Source: Neckera pumila (lineage: Eukaryota; Streptophyta; Bryopsida; Hypnales; Neckeraceae). From it: a stretch of 64,000 nucleotides of DNA. A model generated the notes under the pieces. That model did no database searches, was not told the origin of the DNA, and worked only from the letters and a program-made list of their open reading frames with translations. Made by a program: the position numbers and the translations under genes. Below, in pieces: positions 38,938 to 48,305 of this stretch. The stretch lies in NCBI GenBank assembly GCA_963969595.1, contig OZ018408.1:25349371-25413370 (forward strand), read 5' to 3'. Each line of letters begins with the position of its first letter. Position 1 is the stretch's first letter.

Positions 38938-40374
38938 ATGGAGGCTGGGAGTATTTCCAAGGCGTTCATTCGAACTCCATGGCCCTTGGCTTGGAGCTCT
39001 CGAAGACCTACTTGGGAAGCCATTGGCAGAACGAGTTCGTTATGTAAATTTGACTCCCGAGTGGCATCTTTGTGGACCGGTTTCGACAGGTATTCTTTGG
39101 CTAAATGTGATTTTGGGTTTGTTGACATTCGCTGACTTTGCTTTACAATCTTGGATGAAATCAATACCTCGTAGTATTGTCACGTGCTATTAGTCTCTGT
39201 AGAGTCTGTATCCTAGCGATCGCATCTTGAATAAACAATCCATTATTTCAGTTAGAAGGGCATTATTGATGTTGGCTTATTAAGTTCTTGTAGTTATGAT
39301 ACTACAATTAAAATTTGAGATTTTTGTATGGCATTGAAAGTCTCAACTCAATCCTGCAAATAATCTTATAAATATGTGAATTGTACCTGACACATTGATT
39401 ATTTTCTTCTGTGGATTTTACCTAATGCATTAATTTCTTAATTCTAGGATGCTTAGAATGATTTACTAGATGTGTATTAGCTCAATGGTGGAAATTGTTG
39501 GTCTATTTAGGTCTATTAACGAAGAAAACGATTAAAATTTTTCATCAGCTTAGACCACCTCTAATGATACACTTGCTTACATTAAGGGAATCACGCTTAA
39601 AGTCGTTCCATAAGCTTTGTGGCATACAGGCATGCAATAGTAGATGAGGAATTTTGAAGTGCATTGGCAGATGCTTATGAAGTCAAATACAAGTGGTAAA
39701 TTTTGGAGGTACCATGGCGAGTCTATAGAGGCTCTTCTGCTCACGGAAGCTGTGAATCTTCATCATTCCATCGTTGTGCAGTGAGTGACATGTTTGTAAA
39801 CTCTTTCTGTGTTAATTTCCATTTTTTTTCATTCGGATGTCACCCTACAATTGTCTGCATTGGCAGATGCTTGACCCAGACATGGAAATTAAGGTTGCTG
39901 TCCAACGAACTGATGTACTGTAGCTCCGACGCCTTCGAAGACAGTATGGGTGCGACAGATTTCATTCTGACGGAGTTTGCTTCGATGCCTGTAGTGGAAA
40001 TTCTTCGTGGCGGGTCCATGAGTGCTTGGATATTTTGATGGTAACTTCCTCGTTGCAGGTATGCTGAATTTCTGGACGCGAGCCCTTCGCTGGCTAATCA
40101 GTTGTATTTCCAGCCAGGCGAGTTACTCCCCCTCTTTGATGATGGACTTCGTGAGCCACAGGCAAGGTTACCTCTTCGGATTTCCATTCTGATGGATTTG
40201 TGTGCAGTCGTCTCCAGGGTAATTGACGTTGTTCCATCATTTGGTCTGCGCTTGCAGCCAGCTGCATTAGAGGCTCACGATCACCAGCAAGGACGGAGCA
40301 TGACGGTGAAGGAAAACGTGCGAGCATCACATTGTGGCTTCTTCAGGCTGTCTCTTAGAAGAGTTCACGGTTAG
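38938..40374 (+). pseudogene. MCM9-like N-terminal fragment (truncated gene)
   Basis: Three exons join in phase: 38938-39089, 39709-39780, 40059-40374, giving about 179 residues. The joined reading contains YHGESIEALLLTEAVNLHHS, then QYAEFLDASPSLANQL, then GELLPLFDDGLREPQ and GRSMTVKENVRASH. These follow the order of the MCM9 (and general MCM) N-terminal domain: helical start, acidic FDD segment, then the strand before the zinc site. The protein stops there; the zinc cysteines, Walker A/B and arginine finger are missing. MCM9 proteins exceed 600 residues, so this is a remnant or a short derived protein. Family assignment is from resemblance only, and the first exon (MEAGSISKAFIRTPWPLAW) is not MCM-like. 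Donors (CAG/GTATTC, GCA/GTGAGT) are good; the acceptor before 39709 is weak. The HET ORF begins 74 bp after the stop. Confidence 0.45.
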
Positions 40375-40448
40375 TTCATGCGCCATCCATGTCTATAGAA
40401 CTTCTGGACCACCTGAGGTCAACTATTTGCTAGTTATTCAGAAAGGGC

Positions 40449-42665
40449 ATGGCAACGTTTTGCAACAAAGAGAGCGCTTCAGCCTTGACCGATTCGCTGC
40501 TCTGTGAAACTTGCAAGGCGCTAGACCTTATTCAGATGTTCCGTGAGGGTGTCCGCAAGTCTAAAGCTATCCCCATTGGTGCGATCACCACAATCCTCTC
40601 GAAGAAGCACACTTGCGACCTCTGTGCCTTAATCTCTCACTTGATCAGTCGCAATTGGTTTCTTGACCGCCATGCAGGTGAAGACCTCACGTCGGTGCAA
40701 GTCCGACTGTCTGCACCGCCGGTTGCTTTCGATGAGCCATATAGTGCATACCCTTATTGCATTGAAGTCCTTGCCAGTCGACCAATATCTATCGAGAGAA
40801 CGCTGCAGAAGGAGAGGGTAATCCCTGCAATGGCGCTGCAGGTGATGGAAAATGATGCAGCAAGGTTTGGGCGCGAACGCTTGTATCATGGGCGCAAGGT
40901 AGGGCCGGAGGTTGACTTCGAACTAGTTAAGGAGTGGGTGCGGATTTGTGAGAAGGAACATGGACCGGCTTGTGACGATGTGTGGGAGAATCCTATTGAG
41001 CAGTTGCCAGAGGGCGCAAGAATGATTGATGTGGATGAAATGGCTATAGTCGAGGCCCCCCGGAACTGCAGGTATGTTGCGCTTAGTTACATATGGGGAA
41101 AAATCAACACCCAGTATACAACGGTTTTGAAGAATGTGTCTCAGCGATGCCACAGAGGCAGTCTCCATAGCGTGGCATTGCCTAGAACTATCGGCGATGC
41201 TATCAGGGTTGTGCAGAAGCTGGGAGAAAGGTATCTATGGGTTGACGCCCTGTGTATTATTCAAGACGATCCTGATACAAAGATGGCCCAAATTGCAGGG
41301 ATGGCCGAGATCTATGGCGCCGCAGTCGTGACCATATTTGCAGTCGGCGGAGACTCTGCAGATGCTCCACTCCCAGGGCTAGAGCCGGGGTCCCGTCAAG
41401 TGCAACAGCATATCAAGAGAATCCAGTCGTTGTCATTAGCAGTCCCGCTTAAGATGCTCAAAGAGACACTGGCTGCTTCGCAGTGGAACACGCGTGGGTG
41501 GACGTTTCAGGAGCGTGTCCTGTCACGACGAGGGATTGTTTTCTCAAATGAGCAGGTCTTTTTCCGGTGCCAGCGGGATACGTTCTGCGAGGATGTAATC
41601 AATGAGGGCAGTAATGATGGGGCTCTGTATCCAGGAAAACACGACGCTCTTGCATACGAGCTGCACGCTATCAGAGAAAACAAGGATCATCTGGAGCATC
41701 GATACCGAAGCTATGCCCTGAATTACATGACAATAGTGGAGGACTACACCCGACGGGAGCTTACAAATCCAGCTGATATCTACAATGCCTTCTTTGCCAT
41801 TATCACTCTGTTTTCACGATACATTGAGATCTTTCCCTTGGATCCAGACTCCGCGTTTTTGTTTGGTATGCCGGAGTCTGTGCTTGAAGATGCTATGCTG
41901 TGGCAACCAGCACGAAATGCACCCGCGCATGAACGCCGTCGTGAGGAAGGTTTGGTCACGCCAAGCTGGTCCTGGGCTGGCTGGAACAGCAGTGTGGTCT
42001 ATTTTGATCTTGATGGGTACGGATATAATCCAGTTGTGGCCTTGGAGTCGTTAGTGGATGAATGGGTCATTATTGATACTGTAGGACGGGCGAGGCAGAT
42101 TGCTAGTGGTCGCCACCTGTATGAAGATGACAACCCATTGGAGCTATACAAATATCAGAAGCCTTCTAGCCCATCAAGTGCGTCGCTTGTTGAAGAAGCC
42201 GCGAGTCTTTCACCAGGGACGCTATTGTTCTATACCACGGTTGCGTTTCTGTGGGTCCGGGAGGTCGTCGACGACAATCAACTCAAGGAAATCACAACCA
42301 AGGAGGACCCTAGTGATGTTCGAATCTATAAGAGCAGGTTTCATTCAGCCTTTGAGATTTTCTCTTCTGAAACATCGAGTGCGAAAATGGGTAAAATTGT
42401 ACTGCCAACTGACACTGATGCGATGGTGCCCCTCGAGTTTGTAGTGCTCTCCCGTTCGGACATACTCAGGGGCCACGGCACTTATGACGAAGAAGTATTT
42501 GGGACCCGCTATGAGGGCTGTTTGTTGAATGTTATGGTCATTAAGCCAGTAGAAACTACTACTACGGATGGTAAGGAGGTCTCTGAAAGAGTTGGGGTCG
42601 GCGTAATTGTGGAGACGGCTTGGGCTGCAGCAAGGTTTTGGGCACGGGTGGTGCGGTTGCAGTGA
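40449..42665 (+). CDS. Fungal-type HET (heterokaryon incompatibility) domain protein
   Basis: Intronless 738-codon ORF. The N-terminus has two CxxC pairs (C19/C22 in LLCETCKALDL, C56/C59 in HTCDLCALI), usual in fungal HET proteins. The HET domain follows: YVALSYIWG near residue 208, LPRTIGDAI near 246, YLWVDALCIIQDD near 261, and WNTRGWTFQERVLSRR near 345. Then comes a family-typical tail (PSWSWAGWNSS near 510). In filamentous ascomycetes the HET domain triggers a cell-death reaction after non-self recognition; in plants its role is unknown. The ORF is complete and undamaged, with base composition near 50% GC against an AT-rich surround. A plausible splice acceptor (ttattcag) lies 8 bp before the ATG, so the message may be spliced in its leader. 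Origin by transfer from a fungus is an inference from family distribution. Confidence 0.93.
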   Translation: MATFCNKESASALTDSLLCETCKALDLIQMFREGVRKSKAIPIGAITTILSKKHTCDLCALISHLISRNWFLDRHAGEDLTSVQVRLSAPPVAFDEPYSAYPYCIEVLASRPISIERTLQKERVIPAMALQVMENDAARFGRERLYHGRKVGPEVDFELVKEWVRICEKEHGPACDDVWENPIEQLPEGARMIDVDEMAIVEAPRNCRYVALSYIWGKINTQYTTVLKNVSQRCHRGSLHSVALPRTIGDAIRVVQKLGERYLWVDALCIIQDDPDTKMAQIAGMAEIYGAAVVTIFAVGGDSADAPLPGLEPGSRQVQQHIKRIQSLSLAVPLKMLKETLAASQWNTRGWTFQERVLSRRGIVFSNEQVFFRCQRDTFCEDVINEGSNDGALYPGKHDALAYELHAIRENKDHLEHRYRSYALNYMTIVEDYTRRELTNPADIYNAFFAIITLFSRYIEIFPLDPDSAFLFGMPESVLEDAMLWQPARNAPAHERRREEGLVTPSWSWAGWNSSVVYFDLDGYGYNPVVALESLVDEWVIIDTVGRARQIASGRHLYEDDNPLELYKYQKPSSPSSASLVEEAASLSPGTLLFYTTVAFLWVREVVDDNQLKEITTKEDPSDVRIYKSRFHSAFEIFSSETSSAKMGKIVLPTDTDAMVPLEFVVLSRSDILRGHGTYDEEVFGTRYEGCLLNVMVIKPVETTTTDGKEVSERVGVGVIVETAWAAARFWARVVRLQ

Positions 42666-44037
42666 CGAAAGTAAGCAAGGTCCTTCATTGATAGCATCAA
42701 TTTTCATTGAAAGTGTACCTTTTGGAGTCACTTGCTCGTGTCCAAAGTATGCTTACAGCACGAGCGGCAGCGTTCCAGTGGAAGCAGGCGTACACCATGT
42801 CAGCTGCTACCCGCTTCTTGATTTCCAATCCAATCACATTGGAAATCATAAGATCACTAACTGCCAAGGGATGTTTGTTTCTGACGCCGAAGGTGCTGAA
42901 ACAGGGGATTAAATGCTGCGTAGGGGACGCCCAGTTGTAGGATGTCTAATCCCAGTCATTGAGTAAGGTAGTCATTGACCGGCTTCTTCAAATCAACCCT
43001 ATAAAATGGTACTGAATGGATATGAGGTGGTCTTTAAATGGACCACGTTAGTCATTGATTGAATCCATAAAAAAACTGTCTTTATTGTCTTCATTGGCCT
43101 TGATTTCCTCAATTTGCATTTTGGGAGACCTAGGGTCACAAATAGGTTCCTACAACAAGAAATCTTAGGAAATTCATAACTAATTCAAAAATGCTTTAAA
43201 AAATATGAAACACTTGTGTTACGTTTGGCATCCATTTTCCTTTCTCTCGAAAATGAGTGAAAAATATTTTTGTTCATGCAAACCTACCAAAAAAAGGTGG
43301 ACCAGCCATTAAATGGTCGCTTTTAGAGCATCCTACCTTAAGTCACCACTAGTGCAGCATCGAATCCTCTCAAGTGGCATCAGTACAAATCATAGCCACG
43401 TCGGTGATTTTAATGAAGCCAATTCAAATGACCTACACAAAATAGTGAAATTAGGTTGCCTTGTCAATTAGTTAGGTTGCCTTACCTGAGATAAGTTACC
43501 TCATAGATCAATGCTTGTTCCACATGGAGGCGTATACTACTCTCTTAACCAAGCCTTGAACTGATGCACAAATCTTTGCCATACACATGGCTTTGAATTG
43601 AATGCATCATTGTACAAAAACAATGAATATTTCTATAGTGTGGACTGTCAAGAAATTAGTGTGGGGCAACCTAACTGTACTATTTTGTGTATATGTCAAA
43701 TCGTAGGTAATTGGCACTGCCTTGGATCCTAAAAGTTAAAACCCTCTCGATGCTTGGATTTTGAAATACACGATTAATGTACACCTTGAGCATGTACTAT
43801 TCATGATAATAATTGATTATAATTAACTATAATATTATATCATACAATTATATAATACTCATAATAATATTAAATAATATGCAATATTGCATGACATAAC
43901 ATATATTGCATTATGATTATATAATATTGAATCCTTATAATGAATTAATATACAATATTGCCATGATAATTATATATATAATGATTTTATGTCATGGATA
44001 ATTTTTTTATAATTATGTGCGGTTGCAATAATGGATT
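42666..44037. other. 3' flank of HET gene and AT-rich spacer
   Basis: About 43160-43330 resembles 12300-12490, an old dispersed repeat. No further gene recognised. Confidence 0.4.
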
Positions 44038-44637
44038 AAATTTACCTATGTTCAATTTAAAATTTCACAATAAACTCAACAGTCTGGGGTTGCTTTCAAG
44101 TATATGTTCAGTTTGAAAACTCACAATTTGCTCACAAACTAGGGTTACTTTCAAGTACACCTATATTCAATTTGAAAATTTGCAATTTACTCAACAGTCT
44201 AGGGTCACTTTCAAGTACACCTATACCCATTTTGAAAACTTGCAATTTACTTTTAGGTACACCTATGTTCAATTTGAAAATTAGCAATTTACTCATAGAG
44301 TCTAGAGTCACTTTCAAGTACACCTATGCTCAATTTGAAAATTTACAATTTACTTTTAGGTACACCTACGTTCAATTTGAAAATTAGCAATTTACTCATA
44401 TAGTCTAGAGTCACTTTCAAGTACACCTATGCTCAATTGACAATTTACTCAACAATCTAGGGTCACTTTCAAGTACACCTATGCTCAATTGACAATTTAC
44501 TCAAGAATCTAGGGTCGCTTTCAAGTACACCTATGTTCAATTGGAAAATTTGCAATTTACTCAACAATCTAAGGTCACTTTCAAGTACACTTATGTTCAA
44601 TTTGAAAATTTGCAATTTACTCATACAATGTCTAAAA
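44038..44637. repeat. 60-bp minisatellite array, locus 2
   Basis: About ten head-to-tail units of the same family as at 29.1-30.1 kb (tcactttcaagtacacctat, then gttcaatttgaaaatttgca, then atttactcaacaatctaggg). Units here are more uniform than at locus 1. Confidence 0.92.
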
Positions 44638-45706
44638 ATATATAAATGAATGTAAAATATTCTTCAGACATCCAACAAGATCCACCAAAGAAAATCAAGG
44701 AATTTTCTTCTCTTTGCCCATTTTGTGCCAAAAAATTAAAAATTAGGGAATTTAATAACAGGGAGGAAGTTCAATTGCTTATGTGGACGCAATTAAGTGT
44801 ACTGTCCTTTAAGAATTGTTTACAAAAGTGGAAGTTAGAGCTTAATATAGAGCATAACTTAACTGTTTGATGTGAAGTAAACTAAAACATAACAAAGTAC
44901 TGTGCAATTTCTATGCATTACATGTTTCCACTATGACCACGAGCCTTGCAAAGTTTGTTTGTCGCCGTTCTCAAGTTCGTCCAGCACAAAATGTCATGAT
45001 GCCACCAACTTTGAAGGATACACGTGATCCCGTTTGCAAGCTCAGTACCAATTGAAAGGACACTCTTACTGCAACATTTTGCTCAAATGTATAGCAACAA
45101 CCATTTCATAAATTGACTGTCTATGTTGGTAGTTCTTTTATGAACAGTTTAAACTTCTTTGAAAGACGAAGTTTTTCATGGCATCATCCTGTGAAGCACT
45201 TACTTCCTCGTACCATCCTTTGCAACCTTGTTCAACTCGTACTCCAGCTGATGGGTTCATCATCCACAGCTCCCCATTTCGATCCATGGAGACTATCTGA
45301 ACAGCATTCATCTTCCGTGTAGTCAAAATCCTCAACATTCTTCAGGTTTGCTATTGCTTATGTGGTTGTAAGCTTACTAGACAGATCTTGTAGCAGATTA
45401 TCTACATGCTCTGAAGTGAGTCAAGGGTTGTATAAACTCACCATCTTAGCATCAACAACTGACTGCTTTCGCTTTGATCGGCTTTCTTACATATGTTTGA
45501 TGTCCGCTGGGAGCATATGGATGCATGCGCAGTGGTATAGACGGTATAAGTAGATCATAATAAATAGCAAAATTTCAGAGTCTTGAAGCTTGACCATGCC
45601 TAGTTGTCTCAGGGATCATTCTCCCATTTCTGCAGCTTGATTTTTACAAGCAACTGGCAATGATGTCGCCATGATATACAAACTCATGAATTATCTTTGA
45701 AGTGGA
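44638..45706. other. Spacer and 3' flank of the permease gene
   Basis: No gene supported. Short frames on both strands show no family features. The 3'UTR of the minus-strand permease must lie at the right end. Confidence 0.4.
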
Positions 45707-47221
45707 TTATGTCAAGAGCCCAGAGATTTCCTCACGAGCATCATGAGTTGTGCTCAACTGGGAGGCACCAACCATTTCCACATGCTTGGAATTATAACTC
45801 TTCGAAATAGCTGCAAACTTGAACCATCTCCTCTGTCTTGCAACTTCCAAGCCCGGGTGCACAACACATCCCAGCATGGAGATGAAAACGCCAAGTAGAA
45901 CCGTCTTCAAACAGGCCAAGAATATGAAGACAACAAGGAAGATTGATGCAGGCAGCAGCAAAAGACACACTCCCACAGTGTTGAGCGGAATGCAAAAAGG
46001 TCGAATGAGATTAGGTTGCTGAATCCTCAGCCATATGAAAGCCGCAAATTCCAGCAACATCCCCAAACAATAGAGGAAGTTGAGAAACTCGATGATCTCT
46101 TGGAAGGACATCCATGAGAGGACGATCACCCCAACGGCAGAGCAGAGGATGCCCAGCGTCGGTGTTCCATACTTCGACCGCTGCTCAAAGACTTGCGGCA
46201 ACATCCCATTTTCTGCCATCCCCAAGAGCTGGAAAGAGTTGCTGCTCATTTCAGCCTCGAACAAGCCCATGTTCGAAAGCGCAGCCGCAACCTCAATCCA
46301 CCATTTCAGCTTTGAGCCTCCAATAACAAGCGCCAAGTCTGCCAAATATCCGTCTTCCCATTTCGTTCTGTCGAGTTTCACAGCCCCCGTTCCAGCAAGA
46401 AGTGGGAAAATGTAAGTGCAGGTCACCACAACCACAGCACACAAGAGCGCTTTCGGTAGGGTTTCCGACGGATTGTCCACTTCCCCTGCCAATGTACTCA
46501 CATTATCCCAGTAATTCAAATTCCAAAAGAGTGTATTAAGATACACCGGCCAGTTCATGCTCCGCAAGTCCATGACAAACCACCGCTCCATTTGAATTCT
46601 CGAGATTGCAAGGAGGCTAAACGCAAGAAATGGCAACAATGTGAAAACCGCCAGCGCGACTGCGGTGATTCCAACAATCGTTAAGCCCCTGTAGTTCAGA
46701 TAGGTCAAGGCAATGGTGGTGACGATGAGAGTGACGATCCGAGCAGGTCCCTTGACAAACACGGGAAGAGCTCGTTTGAGATAATCTAAGAAGAGAACGG
46801 GGTAGAGCGCATTGTCTGTTACGCCACTCGTCCACTTCAACCATCCTTCTTGGAATCCCCAAAACGATCCAAAAGCCGCGGACGTCCAGACCACATAGCC
46901 ACCGTTCTTCGGAAACGCGGTTGCCAATTCGGCTGTCACTAAAGCTTCAGGAATGCACCACACGAAGGGGATGATGATGAAACCCAGAAGCGCAAGAAGT
47001 GGGCCTCCGGCGCGGACAGAATCCTCGAGCCCAAACGGACCTCCTGAAACTTCATAAAATATTAGGGCAACGAGGGGAAGCATGGACAGCTTCTTAGGTG
47101 AGAGTGTGAGACTCCGTTGCTCTTGTGGAGATGGTGATACCTGCCCTGCCACAACAACATTGGTGCCAATTTCTTCGAGGTTTAGTCGTTGTGATGCGAT
47201 TGAAGGCAGAAATTCCTTCAT
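45707..47221 (-). CDS. Polyamine/amino-acid permease (PUT/LAT type, APC superfamily)
   Basis: Single-exon, 504-residue, about 12-segment membrane transporter. Plant relatives (the PUT/RMV1/LHR1 group) import polyamines such as putrescine and spermidine, and also paraquat, at the plasma membrane or endomembranes. Diagnostic stretches: FYEVSGGPFGLEDSVRAGG at TM1, ELATAFPKNGGYVVWTSAAF, GFQEGWLKWTSGVTDNALYP, then NYWDNVSTLAGEVDNP and NGMLPQVFEQRSKYGTPT. The hydrophilic N-tail (about 40 residues) and C-tail are usual. Length is normal and no breaks are seen. A good splice acceptor (cctgttgcag) 21 bp before the ATG, at 47244, suggests an intron in the leader. Substrate choice among polyamines and amino acids cannot be read from sequence. 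Confidence 0.95.
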   Translation of the reverse strand: MKEFLPSIASQRLNLEEIGTNVVVAGQVSPSPQEQRSLTLSPKKLSMLPLVALIFYEVSGGPFGLEDSVRAGGPLLALLGFIIIPFVWCIPEALVTAELATAFPKNGGYVVWTSAAFGSFWGFQEGWLKWTSGVTDNALYPVLFLDYLKRALPVFVKGPARIVTLIVTTIALTYLNYRGLTIVGITAVALAVFTLLPFLAFSLLAISRIQMERWFVMDLRSMNWPVYLNTLFWNLNYWDNVSTLAGEVDNPSETLPKALLCAVVVVTCTYIFPLLAGTGAVKLDRTKWEDGYLADLALVIGGSKLKWWIEVAAALSNMGLFEAEMSSNSFQLLGMAENGMLPQVFEQRSKYGTPTLGILCSAVGVIVLSWMSFQEIIEFLNFLYCLGMLLEFAAFIWLRIQQPNLIRPFCIPLNTVGVCLLLLPASIFLVVFIFLACLKTVLLGVFISMLGCVVHPGLEVARQRRWFKFAAISKSYNSKHVEMVGASQLSTTHDAREEISGLLT

Positions 47222-48305
47222 CGCATGGAAGCTTCAGTTCTGTCTGCAACAGGAATGAAGCAACTTTGTAACGCCTGGAGGAGCTCGAAAGCCTTGGACT
47301 TGAAATTTCCTCACACGTCTCTTGATAATAACTATCAGGCTTCGGTTGAAATTGGCACGGGATTGATTAGAATCAAACTTCTTGCCTGCTGAAAGTAACT
47401 CTTAACATAATTAGAGTTATAAAAAATAGTAATTTTTTGCACCTTGAGGTGCAAATTTGTTTTTGATCCTCCATGTTTAGATGCCATTTCAACCGAAGCG
47501 CTAAACACAACATGCTTCAACTGGACGATGCCCTGCGCAGAGAACTCAAAAGCACCCATGAAACAATTGACAAATGAGTGGGAAAATGACCAGCAAGCAT
47601 TGAAAAAACACTTCCTTCCCTTGCAATGAAACCTCAATCCATCAAACCATTCATTTTTCATCCAAAAGTACTTCAATACGCTCCAACGCTCGTAGCAGTA
47701 CACTGGAGGAATCCGCTGTTTGGCTGCACGAGTGGCGATGCTGTACGTGCCAAAATGACCAACAATGATCACTCCCATATCTATAGGAGTTGGAAAACAT
47801 GATTAAAAAGTTACCATAATCAACTATGCATGATTGAGCACTCAGGTTGACGTATTGAAATTCCAAAAGACAATCCGGAACAATCTGCTAAAGTCGAGGA
47901 AAACAGGCATGTCCCTTGCAATAGGTGATCTTCGACTACTGAATTCAAAATGGTGAAATGTATTTCTGATTACTGTATGCTACACATCATTTACATGCAA
48001 TTGTTCAAGTAAAACTTAACCTGCTGCGTACATCATTCTCAATTGAAGCAACAGATTTTAGAGCTAGACTATCCACAATGAGGCCTAGTTCAGAATCTTC
48101 ACCACAGCGAAACCGATGGAACTGTCATCATCAGAGGTTCCGAACTAGAGGCTTGCTCTGTAAGTAGCAACAAGTACCATTTTACCAGAAGGGTGCGTTT
48201 CAAGTCCTTGTCATAGCTTCTGCGTATCATAGGGACGAAGACCAGCATAGTCCAGAGATGGATCCCCTAGCATAATAGATATCATCTTTCTGTCTCCTCT
48301 TCAGG
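47222..48305. other. Permease leader region and 3' flank of the Agenet gene
   Basis: The permease 5'UTR probably includes 47222-47243 and an exon further right. About 48190-48305 would be the Agenet 3'UTR. No separate gene recognised. Confidence 0.4.

Noticed and set aside
44646..44870. Short frame with CPFCAKKLKI
   Set aside because: A single CxxC in a 74-codon frame beside a repeat array is not enough to call a gene.
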